DNA of 64,000 nucleotides from Amycolatopsis sp. cg9 (GCF_041346945.1 NZ_CP166850.1:9346501-9410500); one strand, 5' to 3'. Shown: positions 50,020 to 58,709, counted from the stretch's first letter. Notes: generated from the sequence alone by a model not told the origin. Translations and numbers: made by a program.

Positions 50020-50865
50020 ATGTCCGAGACCCTGTCCCCGAGCCAGAAGCCGGTGGGAGTCGATCCCGACCGGCCGAGCATCGCGCGGATCTACGACGGG
50101 TTCCTCGGCGGCAACAACTACTACGAGGTCGACCGCGTGGTGATGGAGAAGATCCGCACCGCGGTCCCGGAAGCGGTCGACATCGCCCGCGGCAACCGCG
50201 GGTTCCACAACCGCGCGCTGCGGATGCTGGCGGCGCAGACCGGCATCCGGCAGTTCCTCGACTGCGGCTCCGGCCTGCCGACCGCGGAGAACACGCACCA
50301 GATCGTCCAGCGCATCGACAAGGACCACACGGTCGTCTACGTCGACAACGACCCGGTGGTTCTCGCGCACGGCCGCGCGCTGCTCGTCGAGAACGACTTC
50401 ACGCACATGGTCGAAGCGGACATCTTCAAGCCGGAAGCGGTGCTCGGGAACGACGACGTGCGGCAGCACATCGACTTCTCCGAGCCGGTCGCGCTGCTGC
50501 ACGTCGGCACCATGCACCACTTCGAGGGCGACGGCGCCGTCGACGTCATGCGCGAGTACATCGACGCGCTCGCCCCGGGCTCCTACGTGGTCCTGTCGCA
50601 CTTCTTCGACCCCGAAGTGCCGGAGCTGACCGAGATCGCCAAGCGCATCGAGCAGATCCTCGTCCAGGGTCCGCTGGGCGCCGGCCGGTTCCGCACCCGC
50701 CCCGAGATCGAAGCCATGCTGCCGGGGCTCGAGTTCGTCCAGCCCAACGCCACTTCGGAGCCGGGGCTGGCCGTGTGCGACGAGTGGTGGCCGGACGGCC
50801 CCCGCCTCACCCCGCTGTCCGGTTCGGCGAAGTGCGTGGCGGGGATCGTCGGCGTCAAGCGCTAA
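50020..50865 (+). CDS. SAM-dependent methyltransferase of the DUF574 family
   Basis: 281 residues from ATG 50020. The family is typical of Streptomyces and Amycolatopsis: PSIARIYDGFLGGNNYYEVDR near the N-terminus, QFLDCGSGLPTAENTH (SAM motif I), VVYVDNDPVVLAHGRALL (motif II), and HFFDPEVPEL. Members are numerous in actinobacteria, often without known substrate. The open frame begins 150 codons earlier, but that part is Arg/Pro-rich and has a better-fitting small gene inside it. Its 3' end overlaps the convergent GH127 gene by four bases. Confidence 0.9.
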   Translation: MSETLSPSQKPVGVDPDRPSIARIYDGFLGGNNYYEVDRVVMEKIRTAVPEAVDIARGNRGFHNRALRMLAAQTGIRQFLDCGSGLPTAENTHQIVQRIDKDHTVVYVDNDPVVLAHGRALLVENDFTHMVEADIFKPEAVLGNDDVRQHIDFSEPVALLHVGTMHHFEGDGAVDVMREYIDALAPGSYVVLSHFFDPEVPELTEIAKRIEQILVQGPLGAGRFRTRPEIEAMLPGLEFVQPNATSEPGLAVCDEWWPDGPRLTPLSGSAKCVAGIVGVKR

Positions 50866-51695
50866 CGGAGCCGCCACAGGTGGTCGGCGGTCCCGGTGTC
50901 GCCGAACTGCACCACCTGGGCGCTGTCCGCCGTGGACATCACGTCGACGCCGAGCACCTTGCCGGAGTTGCGGTTCACGATCCGGAACCAGCCGCTGCCG
51001 TCGTCGCGCAGGCGCCACTCGTGGTCGGGCGTGCCGTTGTCGGTGAACTGGACGACGATCGCGCTGTCCGCTGTGGACATCCGATCGACGCCCAGCACCT
51101 TGCCCGAGTTGGCGTTGCGGATCAGGAACCAGCCGGCCGCCGTGGGCTCGAACGTCCACCGGTGGTCCGCGGTGCCGTTGTCGGCGAACTGCACCACCCG
51201 TGCACTGTCCGCCGTGGACATCCGGTCGACGCCGAGCACCTTGGCGGAGTTGCGGTTCTCGATCCGCACCTGCCCGTCCGGCACCAGCTGCCACAGGTGA
51301 TCGGGTGTCCCGGAGTCGGCGAACTGCACCACCTGCGCGCCGTCCGCGGTCGACATCCGATCGACGCCGAGCACCTTGCCGGAGTTGCGGTTCTTCAGCC
51401 GCCACCAGCCGTCGCCGCTGTCGACCGGCTGCCACAGGTGGTCCGCCGTCCCGTTGTCGGTGAACTGCACGACGATCGCACCGTCCGCTGTGGACATCCG
51501 ATCGACACCCAGCACCTTGCCCGAGTGGTGGTTGCGGATCCGGTACCAGCCGTCGCCGTTCGCGACCAGGTGCCAGACGTGGTCGTCGGTGCCGTTGTCG
51601 GCGAACTGGACCACCCGCGCACTGTCCGCCGTGGACATTTGATCGACGCCGAGCACCTTGCCGGAGTTGCGGTTGACGATCCGGAAGCCCGCTCC
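50862..51695 (-). repeat. Six tandem lectin repeats of about 140 bp
   Basis: The 3' third of the GH127 gene has six tandem copies of a module with the conserved strings GTGGACATC, CCGAGCACCTTGCC and GAGTTGCGGTT on the + strand. Several copies differ by only a few bases, which points to recent internal duplication or gene conversion. It may also confuse short-read assembly. Confidence 0.8.
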
Positions 51696-53717
51696 CCCGC
51701 CGCCGGCCGGCCACGGGTTCCCGTCCGGCGAAGCGGTCGGGAACGCCGTGATCCGCAGCCGCGCCGCGCCCATCGGGATCAGCGTGACCGTCTCCACCGG
51801 GGCGTCGCTGCGGGCCGGTGACGCCTGCAGCGGAGTGACGACGTCCTGGTCGTCCGCGGTCCACTCGGCGATCTTCCGCGCGGTCGCGGTGATCTTGACC
51901 GGCGCCGCGTCCGGAGTGAACGGGTTGGCCGGGAGCGCCCCGCCGGCCGCGGCGAAGGTCAACGCCGTGTCCGGGGCCAGTCCGTAGTTCCACGGCGTCG
52001 TCGCGTGCACCGCGTACTCGGGGAACTGCGCGGTCCCGCCGAGCCGCTCGTAGCTTTCGCCGATCTTCAGCGAGTACGTCAGCGGCCCGTGGTCGACGGA
52101 CACGGAACCGTGGTTCGCCTGCCACGTCCGCAGGGTCGTGCGCTGCGGGAGCGTCAGCGTGACGACGTCGCCGTTCGTCCAGGTCCGGTCGACCTTGACG
52201 AACGACGGCCCGGCCGCCGCCGCGACCGGCGCGCCCGCGACGGTGAGCCGCGGCGCCGCGCACCAGGCCGGGATCCGGAAGTAGAGCGGGAACGCCAGCC
52301 GCTTCGGCGTCCGGACCGTGAAGGTGACCAGCTCGGAGAACGGGTAGGTGGTGTCCTCGGCGATGGTCACGGCGGTGCCGTCGCCGACCTTCGCCGTGAC
52401 GCTGCTCGCGGAGTACATCGCCGCGGCGAGCCCGTTGTCCGGCGTGGCGAGCCAGAGTTCTTCGGTGAAGTACGGCCAGCCCATGCCGTAGTTGTGCGGG
52501 CAGCAGCGGTACTGGTCGACGCCCGGCAGGTAGGCCTGCATCGCGAAGCCGTTCTGGAACTGGCCTTCGCTCTTGGGCACGTTGTCGAGGTCGACGCTGT
52601 TGGCGCTGGTGATGTAGTGCACCGCGCGCCCGTCCGGGTCGAGCGAGGCGGGCAGGGAGTTGAAGGCCAGGTCCTCGCAGCGGTCCGCCCACACCGGGTC
52701 GCCGGTCAGCCGGGTGAGCAGCTGGTGACTGGCCATGAACTCGACGATCCCGCAGGTTTCGAAGCCCTGCCGCGGGTCGCCGAAGCCCGGCCGGGCGTTC
52801 TCGTCGCCGGCGAACCCGCCGCCGGGGAACTGGCCGTAGGTGGCCATGACCGTGTCGTAGTCGGCGTAGGTGGCCTGGGTCAGGCTCGCGTTGCCGGACC
52901 GCAGCGCGTACTGGGCCGGTTCGCGGAAACCCTGGGCGATGTTGACGTTGTGCAGGCTCGGGAGGTTGTTCACCCAGCTCGCGCCGTAGGCGTGGATCTT
53001 GTCGGCGAGGTCGAGCAGGAACGGGTCGCCGGTGCGGTTGAACAGCCAGAACACGCTGTCCAGGCCGTCGCCCCAGCGGACGGACACCCAGCTGGAGTCG
53101 AACGCGCTCTTGCCCTGGGCGTTCATGTAGCGGAGGAAGCGGGTGAGGAACGGGACGATCCGCGCGTCGCCGGTGTACTCCTGCCAGGAACGCAGCGCCT
53201 GCAGCAGCGGCAGGTACGGCCAGAAGTCGGGGCCGTTGTTCAGCGCGGTGCGCAGGGCCGCCGGGCCGAAGAACCCGTCGGACTGCTGGGTGGCGAGGAT
53301 GGCGTCGATCCACTTGGCGGCGGTGGCTTTCGCGGTGGCGTCGCCGGTGACCGCGGCGAGGTCGACGTAGCCGCGCAGCCAGTACGGCACTTCCTCCCAG
53401 CCGCCGCGCTCCGGGTGGACCCAGCCGCTGGTCGCGAAGTCGAGGAAGTGCGACGTCTCGGCGTAGTGCCCGCAGAGGCCGTCGAGCTGGAGCCGCAGCT
53501 GCCCGGCGAGCCAGCCGCGGGCGGTGACGGCGCCGGGCGGGAGCTTGAGGAAGGCGGTGGGCCGCAGCGGCGCCGCGTTCGGCGTGTAGAGGCCGCCGTA
53601 CGCGGGGGCGACCGTCCGGCGGCGCAGCGCGCCGGCGACGGCGTCCGGTGCGTTCGCCCCGGTCAGCAGCGTGGCGGCGACGGCTCCGGTGACGAACTGC
53701 CTGCGGCTCAGCGACAC
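50862..53717 (-). CDS. Secreted GH127 (DUF1680) beta-L-arabinofuranosidase with six ricin-type repeats
   Basis: 951 residues from GTG 53717, with GCGGAGG nine bases upstream. A Tat signal opens the protein (SRRQFVTGAVAATLL). The alpha/alpha-barrel GH127 domain carries the zinc-cysteine active-site set known from HypBA1: Glu and Cys in FETCG and the Cys pair in YRCCPHNYG. This family removes beta-L-arabinofuranose from plant glycoproteins. The last 280 residues are six repeats of about 46 residues with NRNSGKVLGVD, MSTADSA and VVQFxDNGTxDHxW, a ricin-B-like lectin region forming two trefoils. Two TACAACGTTGTA palindromes precede the gene and suggest LacI-type control. Confidence 0.93.
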   Translation of the reverse strand: MSLSRRQFVTGAVAATLLTGANAPDAVAGALRRRTVAPAYGGLYTPNAAPLRPTAFLKLPPGAVTARGWLAGQLRLQLDGLCGHYAETSHFLDFATSGWVHPERGGWEEVPYWLRGYVDLAAVTGDATAKATAAKWIDAILATQQSDGFFGPAALRTALNNGPDFWPYLPLLQALRSWQEYTGDARIVPFLTRFLRYMNAQGKSAFDSSWVSVRWGDGLDSVFWLFNRTGDPFLLDLADKIHAYGASWVNNLPSLHNVNIAQGFREPAQYALRSGNASLTQATYADYDTVMATYGQFPGGGFAGDENARPGFGDPRQGFETCGIVEFMASHQLLTRLTGDPVWADRCEDLAFNSLPASLDPDGRAVHYITSANSVDLDNVPKSEGQFQNGFAMQAYLPGVDQYRCCPHNYGMGWPYFTEELWLATPDNGLAAAMYSASSVTAKVGDGTAVTIAEDTTYPFSELVTFTVRTPKRLAFPLYFRIPAWCAAPRLTVAGAPVAAAAGPSFVKVDRTWTNGDVVTLTLPQRTTLRTWQANHGSVSVDHGPLTYSLKIGESYERLGGTAQFPEYAVHATTPWNYGLAPDTALTFAAAGGALPANPFTPDAAPVKITATARKIAEWTADDQDVVTPLQASPARSDAPVETVTLIPMGAARLRITAFPTASPDGNPWPAGGGGAGFRIVNRNSGKVLGVDQMSTADSARVVQFADNGTDDHVWHLVANGDGWYRIRNHHSGKVLGVDRMSTADGAIVVQFTDNGTADHLWQPVDSGDGWWRLKNRNSGKVLGVDRMSTADGAQVVQFADSGTPDHLWQLVPDGQVRIENRNSAKVLGVDRMSTADSARVVQFADNGTADHRWTFEPTAAGWFLIRNANSGKVLGVDRMSTADSAIVVQFTDNGTPDHEWRLRDDGSGWFRIVNRNSGKVLGVDVMSTADSAQVVQFGDTGTADHLWRLR

Positions 53718-53739
53718 GGGTATCAGCCTCCGCTCGTCG

Positions 53740-53785
53740 TTACAACGTTGTAAAAGCAGTCTTACCCGGTTGATACAACGTTGTA
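53740..53785. promoter_or_regulatory. Two LacI-type palindromes upstream of the GH127 gene
   Basis: TTACAACGTTGTAA at 53740-53753 and TACAACGTTGTA at 53774-53785 are centred 33 bp apart, about three helical turns, so two dimers would sit on the same DNA face. AT-rich palindromes with a central CG are typical LacI-family operators. No LacI gene is in the window. A minus-strand promoter TTTACA-17-TAAGAC overlaps the upstream site. Confidence 0.75.
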
Positions 53786-53812
53786 AATCCGCCGTTCGTC
53801 GGCGCCGCGGGG

Positions 53813-54775
53813 TCAGGCGATGGTGCGGATGCGGCGGATCGCGAAGTAGACCAGCGCCGCCGTCAGCACCGCGAAGATGCCGGTTTCGATGGCTTGGAAC
53901 GCCCAGAACCGGTCCCCCGGCTGGAATTCCAGCCAGTTGGCCGTGCCGGGGTCGGCCGGGCACTGCCCGGCCGGGCACGGGCCGATCCGGGCCTGCGGGA
54001 GCACCACCCGCCCCGCCTCGTCGCGGACGCTCTGGGTCAGGACCCAGTCGCCCGACGCCGGGTTCGGCGTCTGCGTGCCGGCCGGGGAGAAAGTCCGCAC
54101 CTGCGCCGGCAGGTAGCGCGGCCGGGCGAGGACCTCGACCGCGACGCGGACCACCGCGTACCCGGCCAGCGCGAGCGCCATCGCCGGGACCACGCGCCGC
54201 CAGTACGTCCCCGCGAAGATCCCCAGCGCCAGCGCGAAGAGCGTGTACACCACCGGCACGATGCCCTGGACGTCGAACGCGAGGAAGGCGAGCCGGCCGG
54301 TGCTCGCGGTGACCAGCGGCTCGAACCACCACGACACGCCCAGCGCGTACCCGGCCGCCAGTACCGCCGTGATCGCGCCGGTCAGGCCGAACGTCGTGAG
54401 CGCCCACCGCAGCCGGCTCACACCCTGGGTCCACACCAGGCGGTGGGTGCCCTGCTCGACCTCGCGGGCCACCAGCGGCGCGCCGAAGAACACGCCGACC
54501 AGCGCCGGCAGGACCACGAACAGGACGGCGACGAACTGCAGGTTCCCGAACTCCCGCTGGAACTGGTGGCTGAGGCTTTCGCACCGCGCCACCGCTTCGG
54601 TCTGCGTGACCATCGACGCGGTGCCGAGCGCCGCGCGGCACGCCCCGAGGCCGTAGCCGTCGAACTTCTCGCGCATCGCCAGTCCCGTCGGCACCACGAC
54701 CGCGGCGAGCAGGCCGAACACGACGAGCGTGAACAGCGCGGGCTTGCGGTGGCGGCGCCAGGTCAGCCAGAGCAC
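53813..54775 (-). CDS. ABC-2-type transporter permease
   Basis: 320 residues from GTG 54775. Six hydrophobic helices, with a large periplasmic loop after TM1 (about 37-75, with two Cys) and another near 215-275 that contains CPAGQCPADPG. The segment GAPLVAREVEQGTHRLVWTQGVSR is the conserved ABC-2 coupling motif. It overlaps the ATPase gene by 13 bases and works with it. The GntR regulator upstream is of the YtrA type that usually controls such transporters, often in response to envelope-active antibiotics. Confidence 0.9.
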   Translation of the reverse strand: MLWLTWRRHRKPALFTLVVFGLLAAVVVPTGLAMREKFDGYGLGACRAALGTASMVTQTEAVARCESLSHQFQREFGNLQFVAVLFVVLPALVGVFFGAPLVAREVEQGTHRLVWTQGVSRLRWALTTFGLTGAITAVLAAGYALGVSWWFEPLVTASTGRLAFLAFDVQGIVPVVYTLFALALGIFAGTYWRRVVPAMALALAGYAVVRVAVEVLARPRYLPAQVRTFSPAGTQTPNPASGDWVLTQSVRDEAGRVVLPQARIGPCPAGQCPADPGTANWLEFQPGDRFWAFQAIETGIFAVLTAALVYFAIRRIRTIA

Positions 54776-55617
54776 GCGGGCACCTCCGCCGCGCCGAGGT
54801 GCCCGAGCACCAGGTCTTCCAGGCCGACTTCATGCTCTGTCCACAGTGGATCGATCGGCCCGGCGCGGCGCACCAGCAGCGTCGCCTGGCGTGCGGAGTG
54901 GTGAGCGCGGATGATCTGCGCGACGCCCGCGATGTCGTCGCTGCCGGCCCGCGGGCCGACGACCGTGCGGTGCGCGTCGAGCAGTTCGTCGACCGGCCCG
55001 GCCAGCCGGACGCGGGCGTCCTGGAGCACGATCAGGTGATCACAGGTGCGTTCGAGGTCGGTCAGCAGGTGCGACGACAGCAGCACGGTGGTCCCGTCCT
55101 CGGCCACCGCGCCCATGAGCGTCCGCAGGAACTCGCGGCGGGCCAGCGGGTCCAGGCTCGCGATGGGTTCGTCGAGCAGGAGGAGCCGCGGCCGCTTGGC
55201 CAGCGCGAGCGCCAGCGCGACCTGTGCGCGCTGCCCGCCCGAGAGCTTGCCGGCCGGCCGGTCCGGCGGAACGCCGGCGAGCCGCTCCCGCGCCGCCGCG
55301 GCGTCCCAGCGGCGGTTGAGCTTGCCGCCCATGGTGATCAGCTCGGCGGTGGTGAAGTCCCGGTAGAGCGGGGTGTCCTGAGCGACGAACCCGATTTCGG
55401 CGAGCGCGGCGGCGGGCGGGTGGCCGAACACCCGCACCTCGCCCGAATCCGGCCGCAAGAGCCCGGCGGCCAGGTGCAGGAGGGTGGTCTTACCCGCACC
55501 GTTCGGCCCGACGAGGGCGACGATCCGCCCGGCGGGGACGGCCAGTGCGCAGTCGCGCAGGGCCCAGGTGCGCCGGTAGCGCTTGCCCAGGCCGCGGGTT
55601 TCGACCGCCAGCTCCAT
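54763..55617 (-). CDS. ABC transporter ATP-binding protein
   Basis: 284 residues. Walker A GPNGAGKTTLLH, Q-loop region FVAQDTPLY, signature LSGGQRAQ, Walker B LLLLDEP, and the H-loop LLSSHLL are all present. The C-terminal 70 residues form a regulatory tail. It pairs with the permease encoded downstream (13-base overlap). Upstream lie a short reading frame and the GntR regulator on the same strand, so the order is regulator, mini-ORF, ATPase, permease. Confidence 0.93.
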   Translation of the reverse strand: MELAVETRGLGKRYRRTWALRDCALAVPAGRIVALVGPNGAGKTTLLHLAAGLLRPDSGEVRVFGHPPAAALAEIGFVAQDTPLYRDFTTAELITMGGKLNRRWDAAAARERLAGVPPDRPAGKLSGGQRAQVALALALAKRPRLLLLDEPIASLDPLARREFLRTLMGAVAEDGTTVLLSSHLLTDLERTCDHLIVLQDARVRLAGPVDELLDAHRTVVGPRAGSDDIAGVAQIIRAHHSARQATLLVRRAGPIDPLWTEHEVGLEDLVLGHLGAAEVPACSG

Positions 55618-55626
55618 CCCGGCCCC

Positions 55627-55710
55627 CTAGTGCCAGCGCGGCAGCGGAGTGCCGCGCGCCGGCCCACGCCCCCACGAACCGCGCACCGACGTTTCGACCG
55701 CCAGCTCCAT
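55627..55710 (-). CDS. 27-codon mini-ORF between GntR and the ABC ATPase
   Basis: ATG 55710 to TAG 55627-55629. The first seven codons (MELAVET) and about 16 bases upstream are nearly identical to the start of the ATPase gene at 55617, a direct repeat of roughly 30 bases at 93-bp spacing. It then reads SVRGSWGRGP and ends PRWH. It may be a duplicated start kept as a translation-coupling leader, or a decayed copy. Whether it is translated is unknown. Confidence 0.35.
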   Translation of the reverse strand: MELAVETSVRGSWGRGPARGTPLPRWH

Positions 55711-55722
55711 CTCCGGCCCCCA

Positions 55723-56112
55723 CTACGCGCGCGGCGCCGCTGTCCCGCGCACCGTCGTCTCGATCAGCGCCGCGATGTCGTCCGGCGTCATCCCCGCCGC
55801 CTCGGCGCGCTCCAGCCAGGCGACCAGCTCGTCCCGCAGGTGTGCCTGCGCGCCCAGGGACGGGCCGGCCAGGTCGCGCGTCACGAACGTGCCGACCCCC
55901 GGCCGTCCCTCGGCCAGGCCTTCGAGGACCAGCTCGCGGTAGGCCTTGAGCACCGTGTTCGGGTTGATCGCCAGGTCCTGGGCGACGTCGCGGACCTTCG
56001 GCAGCTGGTCGCCGGGGCGCAGCAGGCCGACCCGCAGCGCCTGCTTCACCTGCACGGCGAGCTGCATGTACGTGGCGACCCGGGAACGGCCGTCCAGGAC
56101 GAACTCGATCAC
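55723..56112 (-). CDS. GntR-family regulator, YtrA subfamily
   Basis: 129 residues from GTG 56112 with AGGAGG four to five bases upstream. The wHTH domain (YMQLAVQVKQALRVGLLRPGD then QLPKVRDVAQDLAINPNTVLKAYRELVLEGL, landmarks 16-70) is followed by only about 45 helical residues, as in YtrA regulators of ABC transporters. Its operator is the dyad at 56121-56146. A near-identical site at 58663-58688 places the gene at 58710 in the same regulon. Confidence 0.92.
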   Translation of the reverse strand: MIEFVLDGRSRVATYMQLAVQVKQALRVGLLRPGDQLPKVRDVAQDLAINPNTVLKAYRELVLEGLAEGRPGVGTFVTRDLAGPSLGAQAHLRDELVAWLERAEAAGMTPDDIAALIETTVRGTAAPRA

Positions 56113-56120
56113 CGGACCTC

Positions 56121-56146
56121 CTACTGTCCTACGGCAGTAAGACAAC
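56121..56146 (-). promoter_or_regulatory. GntR operator at its own promoter
   Basis: The minus strand reads TTGTCTTAC-N3-CGTAG-GACAGT followed by AGG, just upstream of the gntR ribosome binding site. The half-sites GTCYTAC/GTARGAC form a dyad. The same arrangement of bases recurs at 58663-58688. Confidence 0.75.
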
Positions 56147-56228
56147 ACCGGGAAGCGCGGCGCTGTCAAGGCGGCTCCCGCGGGCATAGGGTCTCGACCG
56201 AGAGGCACACCGGCACCGGGAGGCAGGC

Positions 56229-57002
56229 ATGTCGTTGTTGGACGGGCTGAGCGAGGCGATCACCTCGGGAGCGGTCGAGATCGTCGACCTCACCGCGCCC
56301 CTGAGCTCGAGCACGCCGATCCTGCAGTTGCCGGAGCCGTTCGCCAACACCATCCCCTTCCGCCTCGAAGAGATCAGCCGCTACGACGAGCGCGGGCCGC
56401 GCTGGTACTGGAACGACATCCACACCGGCGAGCACACCGGCACCCACCTCGACGTCCCGGTGCACTGGGTGTCCGGAAAGGACGGTCACGACGTCTCGCG
56501 GGTGCCGCTGAAGACGCTCGTCGCGCCCGCGGTCGTCCTCGACTTCTCCGCGCGGGCGGCGCAGGACCCGGACTTCCTGCTGTCCGTCGACGACGTCCGC
56601 GCCTGGACGGCCGAGCACGGGCCGCTGCCCGACGGCGGCTGGCTGCTCTACCGCACCGGCTGGGACGCGCGCAGCGAGGACCAGGGCGACTTCCTCAACG
56701 CCGACGAGACCGGGGCGCACTCCCCCGGCGTCTCGCCCGAGTGCGCGCGGTGGCTCGCCGAGGAAACGCCGATCACCGGCCTCGGTGTCGAGACCGTCGG
56801 GACCGACGCGGGGCAGGCACCCGCGCTCGAGCCGATGTTCCCCTGCCACGAACTCCTGCTGGGCGCGGGGAAGCACGGCCTGACGCAGCTGCGGAACCTG
56901 GCCGCGCTGCCGCCGACCGGGACGCTGCTGGTGGTCTCGCCGCTGCCGATCGTCGGCGGCTCCGGCAGCCCGGCGCGCGTGCTGGCGCTGGTGGAGCGGT
57001 GA
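56229..57002 (+). CDS. Cyclase family protein (kynurenine formamidase-like)
   Basis: 257 residues with GGGAGG before ATG 56229. The family motif HTGTHLDVPVHW is present with preceding WYWNDIHTGEH, supplying the His/Asp metal ligands, and GLGVETVGTDAG near the C-terminus is also conserved. Members hydrolyse amides, lactones or formamides. The TPP enzyme gene overlaps its stop (GTGA), so the two act in one pathway. It is not adjacent to tryptophan genes, so kynurenine formamidase itself is unlikely. Confidence 0.9.
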   Translation: MSLLDGLSEAITSGAVEIVDLTAPLSSSTPILQLPEPFANTIPFRLEEISRYDERGPRWYWNDIHTGEHTGTHLDVPVHWVSGKDGHDVSRVPLKTLVAPAVVLDFSARAAQDPDFLLSVDDVRAWTAEHGPLPDGGWLLYRTGWDARSEDQGDFLNADETGAHSPGVSPECARWLAEETPITGLGVETVGTDAGQAPALEPMFPCHELLLGAGKHGLTQLRNLAALPPTGTLLVVSPLPIVGGSGSPARVLALVER

Positions 57003-58618
57003 ACGTCGCGGAGCTCGTCGGCCGCACCCTCGCCGGCCTCGGCGCCGGCACCGCGTTCGGGGTGGTGGGCAGCGGCAACTTCGAGGTGACCAACGCGCTG
57101 CGCGCGGGCGGCGTCCGGTTCGTCGCCGCCCGCCACGAGGGCGGTGCCGCGAGCATGGCCGACGCCTACGCCCGGATGAGCGGGAAGGTGTCGGTGCTGT
57201 CGCTGCACCAGGGCTGCGGGCTGACCAACGCCGTCACGGGGATCACCGAAGCCGCCAAGAGCCGGACGCCGATGCTCGTGCTGACCGCCGACTCCGCGGG
57301 CGCGTCGGTGCTGTCCAACTTCCGCGTCGACCAGGACGGCCTGGCCGCCGCGGTCGGGGCGGTGCCGGAGCGCGTGCACTCGGCGGCGAGCGCGGTCGCC
57401 GACACCGTGCGGGCCTTCCGGACCGCGCGCCAGCAGCGGCGGACGGTCGTGCTGAACCTCCCGCTCGACGTCCAGGCCGCGCCCGCGCCCGCGCCGCCCC
57501 CGCTGCCGGCCGTCCCCGGCCCCGCGGCGGTGCGACCGGACCCCGCTTCGGTGGCCGCGTTCGCGGACCTCCTGGCGGCCGCCGAACGGCCGGTGTTCAT
57601 CGCCGGCCGCGGCTCCCGCGGCAGCCGGGAACCGTTGCGGGAACTGGCTTCGCGGTGCGGTGCGCTGCTGGCGACGTCCGCCGTCGCGCACGGGCTCTTC
57701 CACGGCGACGAGTTCGCGATGGGCATTTCGGGCGGGTTCGCGTCGCCGGCCGCGGCCGAGCTGATCCTGGGCGCCGACCTCGTCGTCGGCTGGGGCTGCG
57801 CGCTGAACATGTGGACCACCTGGCACGGCAAGCTCCTCAGCCCGCACGCGAAACTCGTCCAGGTCGACGTCGAGCAGGCGGCCCTCGGCGCGCACCGGCC
57901 GGTCGACCTCGGCGTCGTCGGCGACGTCGCGGGCACCGCGGCCGAGGTGCTGGCCGTGGCGAAGGAGCGCGAGGGCTACCGCACCGAGTACGTCGCCGCC
58001 CGGATCGCGGCCGGGCGCTGGAACGACGTCGAGCACGAGGACCTGTCCCGCGGCGGGCGCATCGACCCGCGGACGCTGAGCAAGCTCCTCGACGAGCTGT
58101 TGCCGGCGGAGCGGATCGTCTCGATCGACTCCGGCAACTTCATGGGTTACCCGAGCGCCTACCTCTCGGTGCCCGACGAGCACGGATTCTGCTTCACGCA
58201 GGCGTTCCAGAGCATCGGGCTGGGCCTGGGCACGGCGATCGGCGCGGCGCTCGCCCGCCCGGACCGCCTGCCCGTACTGGGCACCGGCGACGGCGGGTTC
58301 CACATGGCACTGTCCGAACTGGACACCGCGGTCCGGCTGAAGCTGCCGCTGGTGGTCGTCGTCTACAACGACGCGGCCTACGGCGCGGAGATCCACCACT
58401 TCGGCGACGCCGACATGACGACGGTCCGCTTCCCCGACTCCGACCTCGCCGCCGTCGGCCGCGGCTTCGGCTGTGCGGGCGTGACGGTCCGGTCGGCCGA
58501 AGACCTGTTCGCGGTGCGCGAGTGGCTGGCCGGCCCGCGGACCGCGCCGCTGGTGATCGACGCGAAGATCGCCGACGACGGCGGTTCGTGGTGGCTCGCG
58601 GAGGCGTTCCGGCACTGA
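56999..58618 (+). CDS. Thiamine diphosphate-dependent enzyme (acetolactate synthase-like)
   Basis: 539 residues from GTG 56999, coupled to the cyclase gene. The three-domain ThDP fold shows the cofactor Glu (ARHEGGAASMADAYA), a central domain, and the ThDP/Mg motif GTGDGGFHMALSELDT followed by YNDAAYG. A glycine-rich stretch near the middle replaces part of the FAD-binding region of true acetolactate synthases. It probably decarboxylates or ligates a 2-oxo acid. Combined with the cyclase it resembles degradation operons of unknown ring compounds; the substrate cannot be named. Confidence 0.9.
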   Translation: MNVAELVGRTLAGLGAGTAFGVVGSGNFEVTNALRAGGVRFVAARHEGGAASMADAYARMSGKVSVLSLHQGCGLTNAVTGITEAAKSRTPMLVLTADSAGASVLSNFRVDQDGLAAAVGAVPERVHSAASAVADTVRAFRTARQQRRTVVLNLPLDVQAAPAPAPPPLPAVPGPAAVRPDPASVAAFADLLAAAERPVFIAGRGSRGSREPLRELASRCGALLATSAVAHGLFHGDEFAMGISGGFASPAAAELILGADLVVGWGCALNMWTTWHGKLLSPHAKLVQVDVEQAALGAHRPVDLGVVGDVAGTAAEVLAVAKEREGYRTEYVAARIAAGRWNDVEHEDLSRGGRIDPRTLSKLLDELLPAERIVSIDSGNFMGYPSAYLSVPDEHGFCFTQAFQSIGLGLGTAIGAALARPDRLPVLGTGDGGFHMALSELDTAVRLKLPLVVVVYNDAAYGAEIHHFGDADMTTVRFPDSDLAAVGRGFGCAGVTVRSAEDLFAVREWLAGPRTAPLVIDAKIADDGGSWWLAEAFRH

Positions 58619-58662
58619 CCCGGCCTTGACAACCGCCCGGCCCCGGCTGAATGCTGGTCGAG

Positions 58663-58688
58663 TTGTCTTACAGTCGTAAGACAGTGGG
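58663..58688 (+). promoter_or_regulatory. Second GntR-type operator, upstream of the secreted hydrolase-like gene
   Basis: TTGTCTTAC-N3-CGTAA-GACAGT: a perfect 8-bp dyad (TGTCTTAC / GTAAGACA, 58664-58683) matching the gntR operator at nearly every position, including the following GG. It ends 21 bases before ATG 58710. It suggests that the GntR regulator at 55723 also controls this gene. Confidence 0.75.
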
Positions 58689-58709
58689 GGAACTAGTCAT
58701 GGAGCCTCG

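Noticed and set aside
50862..54833. Extension of the GH127 gene through the ABC permease region
   Set aside because: The frame stays open, but the Tat signal peptide, ribosome binding site and operators fix the real start at 53717; the extra part is antisense-like and out of frame with the permease.
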